From assembly GCF_007855645.1 (NCBI RefSeq), contig NZ_CP042265.1:372001-436000 (forward strand): 64,000 nt of DNA, written 5' to 3'. The DNA is from Qingshengfaniella alkalisoli (GTDB lineage Bacteria > Pseudomonadota > Alphaproteobacteria > Rhodobacterales > Rhodobacteraceae). Position 1 is the first letter of the stretch, and every line of letters starts with the position of its first letter. Below are positions 42,954-52,323 of this stretch, piece by piece. Both the position numbers and the translations under genes were made by a program. The notes beneath the pieces were generated by a model. That model was not told the origin of the DNA. It worked only from the letters and a program-made list of their open reading frames with translations, and searched no databases.

Positions 42954-45467
42954 ATGGACATTGTTCTCGTAACGACCATCCTCGCATCGCTTTTCCTGGT
43001 CATCGGCATGGCAGAACCGCTGGCCGCGCGGTTTCGTCTGCCCTATTCCGTGATCCTCGCGATGCTCGGCATCCTGATCGGTGTGAGCGCGACCTTCTTC
43101 CTGCGTACCGAACTGACCGATGCCCTGAACCCGGTGGCCGCGGCGATTCTGGGTCTGCCGATCCGGTCCAATGTGTTCCTCTACGTCTTTCTGCCCACGC
43201 TACTGTTCCAGACGACGCTGGGGATGAACCTGCGCCGGATGTTGGACGATTGGGTGCCGATCCTTGTGCTGGCTGTCGTGGCGGTAGTCGTGGCCACGCT
43301 GAGCGTCGGCTACGCTTTGTCATGGGCAAGCGCCCTGCCGCTGGCGGCGTGTCTGCTGATCGGCGCTATTGTATCCACGACCGATCCCTCGGCGGTGGTG
43401 TCGATCTTCCGGTCGATCTCGGCCCCGCGTCGGCTTGCGCGGATCATCGAGGGCGAAAGCCTGCTGAACGATGCAGCAGCCATCGCGCTTTTCGGACTGT
43501 TCATGGGCTTCGTGATGCTGGGCGTGCCGGACCCGAACCTCGGCGACGCACTGGCACAGTTCCCGGTGCTGATCGCGGGGGGCGCGCTGATGGGCTGGCT
43601 GGCAGCGCGGATCGCCGTCTGGGTCATGGCGTTCTTTGCCCGCTTCGAGCGGGCGCAGATCTCGATCTCGGTGGCGCTGCCCTACCTGGCCTATATCGGC
43701 GCGGAACAGATGATCGGCGCCTCGGGCGTGATCGCGGTCGTGGTGGCGGGCATGACCCTGAACCTGGCCGGGCCGGGGCGCCTGCCGCCGCAATGCTGGA
43801 CCAACCTGCGCGAGGTCTGGGACCTGCTGGCACATTGGGCAGGGGCGCTGATCTTTATCCTCGCAGCACTCCTGATCCCGCGGCTGCTGGAAGAAGTGCG
43901 CCTGACCGATTTCGTTCTGATGGGCGTGGTGATCCTCGCCGCCATCGCGGCGCGGGTGGTGATCCTCTTCGGCCTGCTGCCCCTGCTCACACTCCTGCGC
44001 GCCTCGCCCGCGGTCGAGCGGCCCTATCGCGTCGCGATCCTCTGGGGCGGCCTGCGCGGCGCGGTCACGTTGGCCCTGGCCCTTGCGGTGACCGAAAGCT
44101 TCCGGGTGCCGGTCGAGGTCAAGCGCGTGGTCGGCATCCTTGCCACGGGCTTCACGCTCTTCACGCTGATGGTACAGGGCACGACGCTGCGCTGGGTGAT
44201 TGCCCGGCTCGGCCTAGACCAGTTGTCTCCGATCGACCGGGCGCTGTCGCGGCAGGTCGTGGCTGTCGCCCTCCAGACAGTGCGCGAGGACGTGGCGCGG
44301 ACCACTGAGAATTACGAGTTGTCCCACGACATCGTGCGCGCCGAGGCGAAGCGCTTCGGCGAGCGGCTGGATGCTGCGGTGAAGACCGCCGAGGACAGCG
44401 CCGACATCCTCGACCGTGACCGGATTACGCTGGGGCTGATCGCGCTGGCCGGGCACGAACGTGATACAATCCTGGCCCGTGTCCGGGAGCGAACGATTTC
44501 GGCCAGCATGGCCGAGCGGGTTCTTTCGCATGCTGACCGGCTGATCGAGGGCGCGCGGATCGGCGGGCGCAGCGATTATCAGCGCGTTGCGCGGCGCAGC
44601 GTCGCCTACGACCGCGCCTTCCGCGCGGCGGTGGTGCTGCACAGCCGACTAGGCCTGTCGGCGCCGCTGGCACGTATGACCGCCGACCGGTTCGAGCGTC
44701 TGCTGACAGAGCGTCTGATCCTGCGCGACCTGGGCCGCTTCATCGACGGCCGCATCCGCCGTATCCACGGCCGGCGGGTGGCAGACCTGCTACACGAGTT
44801 GCTGGCGCGCCGGGTTGAGGCGGTGGAGACGACGCTAGAGGGGCTACGCCTGCAATATCCCGGCTATGCCGAGGAACTCGAACGCCGTTTCATCCGGCGC
44901 ACGGCGCTGCGACTCGAGGAAAGGGAATATACCACCATGCGCGAGGACGGATTGATCGGCGCAGAGGTTCATACCGCGCTCATGCAGGACGTCGCCGCCC
45001 GTCGGGCCGCCGCAGAGCGGCGCCCACCCCTCGATATTGCACCCCAGCGGGCGCAGCTCGTCCGGCAGTTTCCGCTCTTCGCGGATCTCGAAGACGCCGC
45101 GCTGAAGCGGCTGGGACGGGCGCTCAAGACGCGCTACGTCAACGCTGGCGACGTCATCATCCGCAAGGAAAGCGCTGCGAAGAGCGTGTTCTTCATCGCA
45201 TCAGGCGCTGTAGAACTGGAGAGTGCAGGCCAGATCTGGCGGTTGGGTCGTGGCGAAATGTTCGGCCAGATGGCGATCCTGATGGAGCGGCCCAGGCGGG
45301 CAGAGGTGCGCGCCATCGCGCCCTCGACCCTGCTGGTGCTCGACGAGGAACGGTTCCGACGCTTGCTCAAGCGGAGCAAGGCGTTGCGGCAAGCGGTGCG
45401 CACGAGCGCCGAAAAGCGCGGAATAGATCCGGATGCGCTGTTCTCCGACACCCCGAATGTCGCGTGA
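42954..45467 (+). CDS. Na+/H+ antiporter (CPA1/NhaP type) with C-terminal cyclic-nucleotide-binding-like domain
   Basis: Inner-membrane monovalent cation/proton antiporter of 837 residues. The N-terminal about 410 residues have 12-13 helices with family motifs: STTDPSAVVSIFRSI (ion-site Asp) and IIEGESLLNDAAAIALFG, then GGLRGAVTLALALAVTESF. Residues about 420-700 are a helical cytosolic region rich in Arg and Glu, reminiscent of plant SOS1/NHX-like long tails. Residues about 710-820 form a Crp-like cyclic-nucleotide-binding fold (FPLFADLEDAALKRLGRALK, IASGAVELESAGQIWRLGRG, EMFGQMAILMERPRRAEV). GC content is visibly higher than in the exo genes. ATG at 42954 has no strong ribosome binding site. 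Confidence 0.88.
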   Translation: MDIVLVTTILASLFLVIGMAEPLAARFRLPYSVILAMLGILIGVSATFFLRTELTDALNPVAAAILGLPIRSNVFLYVFLPTLLFQTTLGMNLRRMLDDWVPILVLAVVAVVVATLSVGYALSWASALPLAACLLIGAIVSTTDPSAVVSIFRSISAPRRLARIIEGESLLNDAAAIALFGLFMGFVMLGVPDPNLGDALAQFPVLIAGGALMGWLAARIAVWVMAFFARFERAQISISVALPYLAYIGAEQMIGASGVIAVVVAGMTLNLAGPGRLPPQCWTNLREVWDLLAHWAGALIFILAALLIPRLLEEVRLTDFVLMGVVILAAIAARVVILFGLLPLLTLLRASPAVERPYRVAILWGGLRGAVTLALALAVTESFRVPVEVKRVVGILATGFTLFTLMVQGTTLRWVIARLGLDQLSPIDRALSRQVVAVALQTVREDVARTTENYELSHDIVRAEAKRFGERLDAAVKTAEDSADILDRDRITLGLIALAGHERDTILARVRERTISASMAERVLSHADRLIEGARIGGRSDYQRVARRSVAYDRAFRAAVVLHSRLGLSAPLARMTADRFERLLTERLILRDLGRFIDGRIRRIHGRRVADLLHELLARRVEAVETTLEGLRLQYPGYAEELERRFIRRTALRLEEREYTTMREDGLIGAEVHTALMQDVAARRAAAERRPPLDIAPQRAQLVRQFPLFADLEDAALKRLGRALKTRYVNAGDVIIRKESAAKSVFFIASGAVELESAGQIWRLGRGEMFGQMAILMERPRRAEVRAIAPSTLLVLDEERFRRLLKRSKALRQAVRTSAEKRGIDPDALFSDTPNVA

Positions 45468-45957
45468 ACCGTCACCTTCCTGCTTGCACGCCGCCTTTCC
45501 TTCCACCTCGGCGAACTGTGGATATCCGGCCCGAGGAAACCGTAATGCGGCGTTGCCGCTCACCGGAAAGCAAGTCCGGTTCATCCGCAAGAACAACGTG
45601 TAGATTGCCTGTCTTGGGATAGATAGATGCGCGACCTTGGTTCGCCCCTTGGCGCGGGTTTCTTACGGCGTTGAATCGAGTCTCGCGGACCTGGCCAACT
45701 CGTGGACAAGGCGAGCGCACTGGCCGGTCTCTGCCGCTGTCCTGCTTCGGCACCTTAACGGTCCGGGCAGCGGGTCTGTTAGAGGCCGATCCGAAACTGA
45801 TTGAGTGCATTCGGCAGGTTGTGGTTCTGTTCGTTTGCGAGACAGAACGGAAATCACGATGGGCTGGACCGAATTCACTCGGAAACGATATGCGCTTGGC
45901 ACGCGCCATCTGGCAAGACCCTGATCAAATTCAGAGAGTTTCGAACGGGCTCTAAGC
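45468..45957. other. 490-bp stretch without supported gene
   Basis: Several overlapping frames exist on both strands, none with a start, motif or codon pattern worth naming. It separates the plus-strand antiporter from the minus-strand CNNM/CorC gene (convergent). Possibly eroded DNA. Confidence 0.4.
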
Positions 45958-47235
45958 CTAGTCTGCTCGGCCAACCAGAAGCTTGTCGATGCGCCGTCCA
46001 TCCAGATCGGCGACTTCGACCGTCCATCCCTGCAGTTCCAGTCTCTGTCCGACCTCGGGCAGATGTCCGACTTTCTCAAGGACCAAACCAGCAACCGTCT
46101 CGAAGTCGCGGTCTGCGTCGATCTCCAGCGACAGCAGGTCGGCAAACTCGTCCACCGGCATCCAGCCTGCGATCAAGTAGGTTCCATCGGCCCGTGTCAC
46201 GGCCTTGGGTTCGTCGGTGGCGCTGTCCGGAAACTCGCCTGCGATAGCTTCCAGCACGTCCATCGGGGTGATGATCCCCTCGAAATGCCCGTACTCGTCA
46301 TAGACCAGCACCATGTGCGCCGGTGCCGTCCGCAGGCGATCCACGACGTCTAGCGCGCTTTGCCCGTCCCGGACCACCGGCGCCTCGCGCAGCAGGGCCC
46401 GCAGATCGAACGGCTCGTTCATCAGCGCGGGGGCAAGGATGTCGCGGGTGGTCAGAACGCCGGTGATGTTGTCGACGTCCCCTTCCCAGACTGGCAACCG
46501 GGACCGGCTGAGGTCGTGCAGGCGCTGCAGGAGTTCCGCCTTGTCGCTGCTGGCATCGAGCGTCTCGACCTCATGCCGCGGCGTCATCAGCCCCCGCGCG
46601 GTTCGGTCGGCGACCCGCATCACGCCGGCGATCATCTGGCTCTCGGCCTGGTCCATGGCGCCAGAGCTTTCCGCCTCGGCAACGATCAGCCGGACCTCCT
46701 CGTCGCTCACCCCGCGTGATTGGTTGCCCGACTGGCCAAGCAGGGCCAGCACCAGCTTGCCCGACCGGTCGAGCACCCAGACCAGCGGGGCTGCGACGCG
46801 AGCGATGATCCGCATCGTCGGGGCGACGCGCGCGGCGACCTGTTCCGGCGCACGCAGGGCGATCTGCTTGGGAACCAATTCGCCCACGATCAGCGACAGG
46901 TAGGTGATCGCCACCACCACCGACCCAACTCCGACCGGCTGTGCATAGGCTGGCGGCATGCCAGCCTCGATCAGGCTCGCCGCCAGACGCGCACCCAGCG
47001 TCGCGCCGGAAAAGGCGCCCGCGAGGATGCCAACCAGCGTGATGCCGATCTGCACGCTGGACAGGAATCGGCCGGGATCTTCGGCCAGCCTGATGGCGGT
47101 CGCGGCCCCCTTACTGCCCTTGTCGGCCATAAGTTTCAGCCGCGCGGGCCGGGCCGAGACGATGGCCAGTTCGGACATCGCCAGAAGGCCATTGATCAGC
47201 GTCAGCAGAATGACGATCGCAATCTCGAGGTACAT
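45958..47235 (-). CDS. hemolysin-family/CNNM-CorC-type transporter (DUF21, CBS pair, CorC_HlyC)
   Basis: Membrane protein of 425 residues of the CNNM/CorC class, linked to Mg2+ or other divalent-cation handling. Residues 1 to about 190 are the DUF21 membrane domain (LEIAIVILLTLINGLLAMSE, and SLIVGELVPKQIALRAPE). Residues about 215-330 are two CBS motifs (MTPRHEVETLDASSD, and VLVYDEYGHFEGIITPMDVL). The C-terminus (GTYLIAGWMPVDEFADLL, ETVAGLVLEKVGHLPEVG) is the CorC_HlyC domain. The ATG at 47235 follows GGAG; the frame is open to 47325 but that extension has no membrane-protein character. Part of the GC-rich ion-transport island. Confidence 0.9.
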   Translation of the reverse strand: MYLEIAIVILLTLINGLLAMSELAIVSARPARLKLMADKGSKGAATAIRLAEDPGRFLSSVQIGITLVGILAGAFSGATLGARLAASLIEAGMPPAYAQPVGVGSVVVAITYLSLIVGELVPKQIALRAPEQVAARVAPTMRIIARVAAPLVWVLDRSGKLVLALLGQSGNQSRGVSDEEVRLIVAEAESSGAMDQAESQMIAGVMRVADRTARGLMTPRHEVETLDASSDKAELLQRLHDLSRSRLPVWEGDVDNITGVLTTRDILAPALMNEPFDLRALLREAPVVRDGQSALDVVDRLRTAPAHMVLVYDEYGHFEGIITPMDVLEAIAGEFPDSATDEPKAVTRADGTYLIAGWMPVDEFADLLSLEIDADRDFETVAGLVLEKVGHLPEVGQRLELQGWTVEVADLDGRRIDKLLVGRAD

Positions 47236-47331
47236 TTTCTCCAACTCTTGCCGATGCTCCGGCCATTTATCGTGATGATGGTGTATACTGTTGCGCTTCT
47301 GGTGGCCACGGGCCGCGCTTGGCACCGTCGG

Positions 47332-47493
47332 TCAGTTCCTGAAAATGCGGAAAGCGCTTGCGGCGGCGTCCCACAGATTCAGCAAGCGGACATAGAAATG
47401 CTCGCGCGCAACGAAGGGCCGATCGCCGCGCCCGAGAAATTCTTCCACCTCGAATGCGTCGAGCAGGCATCCCAGACGGCGGCGGCGGATGCC
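47332..47493 (-). pseudogene. 3' fragment of an unrecognised gene
   Basis: About 53 codons with strong GC-rich third positions read RRRRLGCLLDAFEVEEFLGR, GDRPFVAREHFYVRLLNLWD and AAASAFRIFRN before a stop at 47332-47334. There is no start; upstream on this strand the sequence turns into the antisense of the exchanger fragment. It appears to be the C-terminal end of a gene cut by the rearrangement that also removed the 5' part of the adjacent exchanger. The family is not recognised. Confidence 0.4.
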
Positions 47494-48231
47494 GCTTGGC
47501 CTGGCGTGCCCGATATCGCGCTCGGCAGCATCATCGGCTCGAACGTCGTCAACATCCTGCTCATCATTGGCCTGTCCGCGCTGATCTGGCCGATCAAGGT
47601 CATGGGGGCGACGCTGCGCCGCGACACGGCCGTGATGATGACCGCAGCGGTGGTTCTGGCGCCGGTCTTTGCCATGGGACAGTTGGGGCGTCTCTCGGGC
47701 CAGATCCTGGTGGCGGGTCTGGCCACTTACCTGATCTGGGCCTACCGCCAACCCAGCGGCATGGAAGCCGTGGGCGTCGGCATTCCTGCTCCGGCCTTGG
47801 CGCTCGTGTCGACCCTGTGGATCATCGGTGGCCTTGTCGCCCTCATGGTCGGCGCTCGTTTCCTTGTTGATGGCGCGGTCAGCATCGCGCACGGCTATGG
47901 GATTTCGGAAACGCTCATCGGCCTGACCATCGTTGCCGTCGGCACATCGCTGCCGGAACTGACGACATCGCTGATCGCCGCCTTCCGCCGCCAGTCCGAG
48001 ATCGCCATCGATGACATCGTCGGATCGAACATCTTCAACGTGCTGGGCATCCTAGGTGTGACCGCGTCGATCCCGGTGGCGTCGCGGTTCCTGACCTTCG
48101 ATCTGCCCGTGATGATCGCCGTTTCGCTGATCCTGACAGCACTGCTGCTGACCCGCCCGGTGATTGGGCGCGGGATCGGCCTGGCGATGCTGGCGGGCTA
48201 TGTCGCCTACGTCTGGACCGCCCAGGGATGA
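47494..48231 (+). pseudogene. 5'-truncated Ca2+/Na+ exchanger (CaxA/YrbG type)
   Basis: About 245 codons of a cation/Ca2+ exchanger. The match begins abruptly within the first alpha repeat at VPDIALGSIIGSNVVNILLI, then continues through the second alpha repeat, GISETLIGLTIVAVGTSLPE and IAIDDIVGSNIFNVLGILGV, to the natural C-terminus. Intact proteins have about 310-320 residues with a first GTSxPE motif, which is absent here. The frame is open upstream, but that part is antisense of the CNNM/CorC gene and does not look like exchanger sequence. Half the ion-binding site is missing, so transport is unlikely. The stop overlaps an ATG (ATGA at 48228). Confidence 0.78.
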
Positions 48232-48542
48232 CAAACGCTTCCACGCACGATATGAGAAGGCTTGGAGCGATCGTGTCGCGGCTTCTCGTTGTGCTGGCGC
48301 TTGTGCTACTCGGTCTACCGAAGGGTCATGCGGACGGGATGGCGGCGAACCCCGGTCCTGCCGCCCAAAGCACGGTCGAGCAGGCCTTGGGCATCCCCTC
48401 CGGGCAGAGCGGCACTTGCTGCGCGCGCATCTGCCCGACGATACGTCGCCAGACGCGGTGGTGCCGAACGCTGCCGTTCAGGCATGGTCGTATCGCTTTG
48501 CGACAACGGTGGTGCCTGCACCCACAGATTGCAGTATCCTGA
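48228..48542 (+). CDS. small exported protein, possibly frameshifted
   Basis: Starts with ATGA overlap to the exchanger fragment. Residues 9-38 are a good signal peptide (MRRLGAIVSRLLVVLALVLL, ending KGHADG), followed by MAANPGPAAQSTVEQALGIP. After about residue 62 the single frame becomes Arg/Cys-rich and unconvincing (CCARICPTIRRQTRW), while the +1-shifted frame gives a more normal sequence (LPDDTSPDAVVPNAAVQAWS, YRFATTVVPAP). Therefore a frameshift near 48413 is likely. No family recognised. Confidence 0.4.
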   Translation: MTNASTHDMRRLGAIVSRLLVVLALVLLGLPKGHADGMAANPGPAAQSTVEQALGIPSGQSGTCCARICPTIRRQTRWCRTLPFRHGRIALRQRWCLHPQIAVS

Positions 48543-48572
48543 AGGCTCGTGTGCACGGAATGAGACAGTACC

Positions 48573-50363
48573 ATGCCTCTCGATCTGATCGTTCTAGCCC
48601 CCTATGCTGCGATCTTACTGCTTCTGGCAGTATTCATCGCCTTCGCGTTGGAAGTTCAGCCGCCTGAAATTGTCGCATTCTGCGGCGCCGTCGCTGCGCT
48701 AGTTATCGGACTGGTGGACCCTGATGACGTTCTCGCGCCGCTCGCCAATCCGGCGCCGGCAACCATCGGGGCGATGTTCATCCTGAGCGCAGCCCTTGTG
48801 CGAACAGGCGTTCTGGAAACCGTAAGCGGCATCTTGGGCCGATATTCGTCGACCTATCCGAGGCTGACGATCGGATTGTTTTTCGGCTCCGCTGCCATCG
48901 CTTCGGCCTTCATGAACAACACGCCGGTTGTCATGGTGCTGATCCCGGTCGTCATCACGCTCGCGCGCGAGATGAAGATCGCAGCATCCCACCTGCTGAT
49001 CCCCTTGTCTTACGTGGCCATACTTGGCGGAACCTGCTCGCTCATCGGAACCTCCACGAACCTCCTGGTCGACGGCGTCTCTCGGGATCTGGGGCTGGCA
49101 CCTTTCGGTATCTTCGAGATTGCGCCGCTCGGGATCATTGTCGCCCTGATCGGCGCCGCGTTTCTGGCGGTTGCGGCACCGCGCTTTCTTCCCGTCCGTC
49201 AGACCGTCGGATCCAGTCTGCCTGAGCGGGATCAGCGCAGGTGGCTGGTCGAAATGTTCATTCCGGCAGGGTCGCCGTTGGTTGGCACGCCGCCCCGTAA
49301 GGTGGCTGCCTTCCAAACCGGGGGCAGCCGGGTCGTCGATCTTGTCCGCGGCAATGTTTCTCATCGCCAGACGCTGGATGACACTGATCTCCAGGCGGGA
49401 GACATGGTGGTGCTCGCCACCCGAGAGGCGGAACTCATGGGTTTTCGCGATGGCATCTTGGCGGACAAGGCGATCACTGGCACGGAGCCATCGACGACCC
49501 GACGCACGTCCGTGGTCGAGGTTCTGGTTGGTCCGGACACCCGGGCACTTCACAGGATGATCGGTCGGCTGCACTGGCGGCGGCGCTTCGGCGTCTATCC
49601 GATCGCACTGCACCGAAATGGTACAGCGCTCGACATGCGGCTTTCAAAGATGCGGCTCGCGGTCGGCGACACCCTGTTGCTTGATGGCACACGAGAAGAC
49701 ATTGCGCTCCTCGTCGACGAGGAGCGCCTGATCATGTTGTCGCCGGTCGGCGCGCGTGCCTTTCGGCAGTCCAAAGCTCCCATTGCCATCGGCACAATGG
49801 CGGGCGTGGTGGTGCTGGCTGCACTGAACGTCGCGCCGATCTTGACGCTTGCCCTAGTCGGGGTTGCGATCGTGTTCCTGACCAAATGCATTGATGCGGA
49901 CGAGGGAATCGGGGCCATCGACGGCCGCTTGCTGCTGTTGATCGTGTCCATGCTGACCATGGGTAGGGCGCTGGAGCAGTCCGGGGCACTGACACTGATC
50001 GTCGGCGGCGTATCGCCCCTGCTGGCGACCGCACGACCGATTGTGGCGCTCCTGCTTGTGTATGCCCTGACCTCCATCCTGACCGAGCTGGTGACCAACA
50101 ATGCCGTTGCGGTCCTCATGGCACCAATCGCGGCGGGCGTTGCCGTGCAGCTTGGTTTGGACCCACGCCCCTTCATCGTCGCGGTCATGTTCGGCGCGAG
50201 TGCGAGTTTCGCGACGCCAATCGGGTACCAGACGAACACGCTCGTCTACAGTGCTGGCGGCTATCGGTTCCTCGACTTCGTCAGGATCGGTGTGCCGATG
50301 AACATAATTATCGGTGCCATGACCGTGCTTGTCATCCCGCTGATCTGGCCGCTTGAAGGGTAG
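48573..50363 (+). CDS. SLC13/DASS-type permease with two RCK_C (TrkA-C) domains
   Basis: Inner-membrane anion or dicarboxylate/sulfate-type permease of 596 residues. The first helix block (about 5-200) carries SAFMNNTPVVMVLIPVVITL and GGTCSLIGTSTNLLVDGVSR, and the last block carries TELVTNNAVAVLMAPIAAGV and FGASASFATPIGYQTNTLVY, the two inverted-repeat ion/substrate signatures. In the middle (about 220-400) two cytosolic TrkA-C domains are present (VGTPPRKVAAFQTGG, LQAGDMVVLATREAE, and LRLAVGD-like MRLAVGDTLLLDGTRED). Substrate is unknown. ATG at 48573 has only a weak ribosome binding site. It is in the GC-rich island with other ion transporters. Confidence 0.9.
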   Translation: MPLDLIVLAPYAAILLLLAVFIAFALEVQPPEIVAFCGAVAALVIGLVDPDDVLAPLANPAPATIGAMFILSAALVRTGVLETVSGILGRYSSTYPRLTIGLFFGSAAIASAFMNNTPVVMVLIPVVITLAREMKIAASHLLIPLSYVAILGGTCSLIGTSTNLLVDGVSRDLGLAPFGIFEIAPLGIIVALIGAAFLAVAAPRFLPVRQTVGSSLPERDQRRWLVEMFIPAGSPLVGTPPRKVAAFQTGGSRVVDLVRGNVSHRQTLDDTDLQAGDMVVLATREAELMGFRDGILADKAITGTEPSTTRRTSVVEVLVGPDTRALHRMIGRLHWRRRFGVYPIALHRNGTALDMRLSKMRLAVGDTLLLDGTREDIALLVDEERLIMLSPVGARAFRQSKAPIAIGTMAGVVVLAALNVAPILTLALVGVAIVFLTKCIDADEGIGAIDGRLLLLIVSMLTMGRALEQSGALTLIVGGVSPLLATARPIVALLLVYALTSILTELVTNNAVAVLMAPIAAGVAVQLGLDPRPFIVAVMFGASASFATPIGYQTNTLVYSAGGYRFLDFVRIGVPMNIIIGAMTVLVIPLIWPLEG

Positions 50364-51035
50364 TGTGGAGCCAAGTTTCGGGAATAATTTTATTATTATA
50401 AGTATGATATTTGAGGTGAATAAGTTATCTTTCAGGCTCATGCCCGCCATAACTTTCAAGGACATGAGATCCTTCTTGTGAACCTATGAAGGGTCGATCG
50501 GATCACCGGGCGATCGAGGGTTTGGCCTCTGGAGGTATGCAACTCGTTTGCAATTCAATGTGAGGCTCCACAAGGCGCACAAAGCAAATATCGGTCAGAC
50601 TCAGCGAATTCACACATTGTCCGCAGTTCAGCCGCTCAATCACCTCGGAACGAGCGGTTACTTCAGCCGTGATATGCCGCCTATTGGTGTAATCGTGCAA
50701 GCTTACGGTTCGTTGGCAGCCAATGAAGCATAAGCTTGCACGTTCAGGTTGAGACCCGCCCACCCGCCAATGCCGCCAATGCCGCCAGAGTCGTATTTAG
50801 GTGAACGGCCGTCTCGGCAGCTATCAGGGTGGGCGTTGTGAACTTTTCATGGAAGACGATACTATCCTGATCGGTCATACGCCAGCTCACGCGCCCGGTC
50901 GCTGGGTTCACAAGTTCGGTTGCCGGAGTGTGCCCGCCCTCGACAAGAGCAAGAAAGCCACACTTCTACCGTACCCCGACCGGGCGAGAGAATGCGGAGG
51001 CGTTCATTGTACCCTCAATCAGTGCAAGGTCCGCC
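50364..51035. other. intergenic region, partly AT-rich, with a short tandem repeat
   Basis: No supported gene. About 50380-50460 is AT-rich. At 50764-50787 CCGCCAATG is repeated 2.7 times in tandem. The GC-rich island composition is lost here, which suggests mixed origin and decay. Confidence 0.45.
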
Positions 51036-51305
51036 TCACCGGCGCTGTTCTCGAAGTCCATCGATGCTGGAGACTTTGACGACAATGCCGTGATACCCAA
51101 AGGCATCCTGACGCTTGCCCGCCACCAAGACGGCCTCCCGGATCGCATCGATGATCTGGCGGACCAGAATGCCACGGCGCTTGTACGCAAGCTGGATCGT
51201 TTCCCACCCGGGCATCTCAGCGGATACCGGGATAGCGTTGCGTTCCAACTCCTCGACTAGGATCAACCCGTCGAACACGCGCCAGAGCGACTTGATCGTC
51301 GGCAC
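51036..51305 (-). CDS. hypothetical protein or gene remnant, 89 residues
   Basis: The minus-strand frame from ATG 51305 has coding-like codon use: MPTIKSLWRVFDGLILVEEL, AIPVSAEMPGWETIQLAYKR, RGILVRQIIDAIREAVLVAG. An overlapping plus-strand frame (50928-51260) has similar quality, so strand is not certain. No family recognised; no clear ribosome binding site. It lies between the SLC13-type permease and a broken transposase and may be debris. Confidence 0.25.
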   Translation of the reverse strand: MPTIKSLWRVFDGLILVEELERNAIPVSAEMPGWETIQLAYKRRGILVRQIIDAIREAVLVAGKRQDAFGYHGIVVKVSSIDGLREQRR

Positions 51306-51609
51306 CTTGGTCCTGCCTCGCAGCTAGGTCACGCCTCAAGCGGGAGTTCAGCAACATATGTAACCGTCCCGAACGCAAGAGGGATTTTGAAGCTTTTCTG
51401 ACGCGTCGTCGGGTGCTGACATATGTCCGGCCTCATGATGAGACCTCGCGGATGTCGCGGGTCCGTATGGTGTTCGCGGACCGGGTCCAAATCAACGCCG
51501 CGTGCTCGAAGGCACTTTGTTGCAGGCTGGGTTTCCCGATCCCGTCTCGATCGTTGCGCCAAACTGCTCCTTGCCCTCGCTCGCTCCGATGTCCTCGCGA
51601 CCGACGGTC

Positions 51610-52323
51610 GGCTTGCGTCGTCGCGACCGGAGACTGATAGACGCCGCCCCGGGCCATCAAGGCCCAGACGATCCGCGCCATCTTGTTCGCCAATGCCATC
51701 CCTACCAGCATCGTTGGCTTGCGTGATAAAAGGGCCGCCAACCAGGTGCCGGGCTGCGCTGCCCGATGGACGTGTCGATTGATGATGACACTGTTGGCGC
51801 CGATGATCAGCAAGCGTCGCAGGGACCGCGCAACGCATTGATGAGCTGTGTGCGCTGCCGAATGAGCTGATCGCGAGCGCGAAACACCATCGCTGTCGCT
51901 TGGACTTCTTCGCTATTAACCGGCACAAACTGCATAGACGGACGCACTGCGCCTCACATATGGCCTCTGCGTCGTTCGGTGCGCTTACGCGGCCCCACCG
52001 GGGCAACGGTCGCATCTCAACATCATTTTTCTGACGCTTGACGAAGGGCTTTACATAGGCCGGAGGGATCTGCCGCACTTCATGGCCCAGCTTCCCGATC
52101 TCCCGCGCCCGGAAATGAGAACCACCACAGGCTTCCATTGCGACGATGCAAGGCGGCAACTGGTCAAAAAAACTCCAGGACCTGTGCGCGCCGTGACTTC
52201 TTGCGAAGAACCGCTCGGCCCGGCAGCCTCTATACCGCCCGCGTCTATATCGACGCCATCGCCCCGATCCGCCCGCTTTTCGTCGAGCATCCGATCCAGC
52301 CCGATCATGGAAATCTCTGACAT
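51610..52323 (-). pseudogene. degenerate IS110-family transposase
   Basis: Fragments in different frames, read on the minus strand, line up with an IS110/IS116/IS902 transposase: start MSEISMIGLD at 52323, then FFDQLPPCIVAMEACGGSHF with AREIGKLGHEVRQIPPAYVK and PFVKRQKNDVEM (RuvC-like part), then FVPVNSEEV and FRARDQLIRQRTQLINAL, and finally LIIGANSVI, WLAALLSRKPTMLVGMALAN and KMARIVWALMARGGVYQSP (transposase_20 part). Several frameshifts and an internal deletion (about 150 codons between the halves) make it non-functional. Element ends were not identified. Confidence 0.8.

Noticed and set aside
42746-44308. 520-residue plus-strand frame overlapping the antiporter
   Set aside because: Arg/Gly/Pro-rich shadow of the GC-rich antiporter gene in another frame.
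45472-45909. 145-residue minus-strand frame after the antiporter gene
   Set aside because: Several overlapping frames of similar quality, none with a motif or ribosome binding site.
46720-47493. N-terminal half of the 503-residue plus-strand frame ending in the exchanger
   Set aside because: It is antisense to the CNNM/CorC gene and has no resemblance to exchanger sequence, so the exchanger is treated as 5'-truncated.
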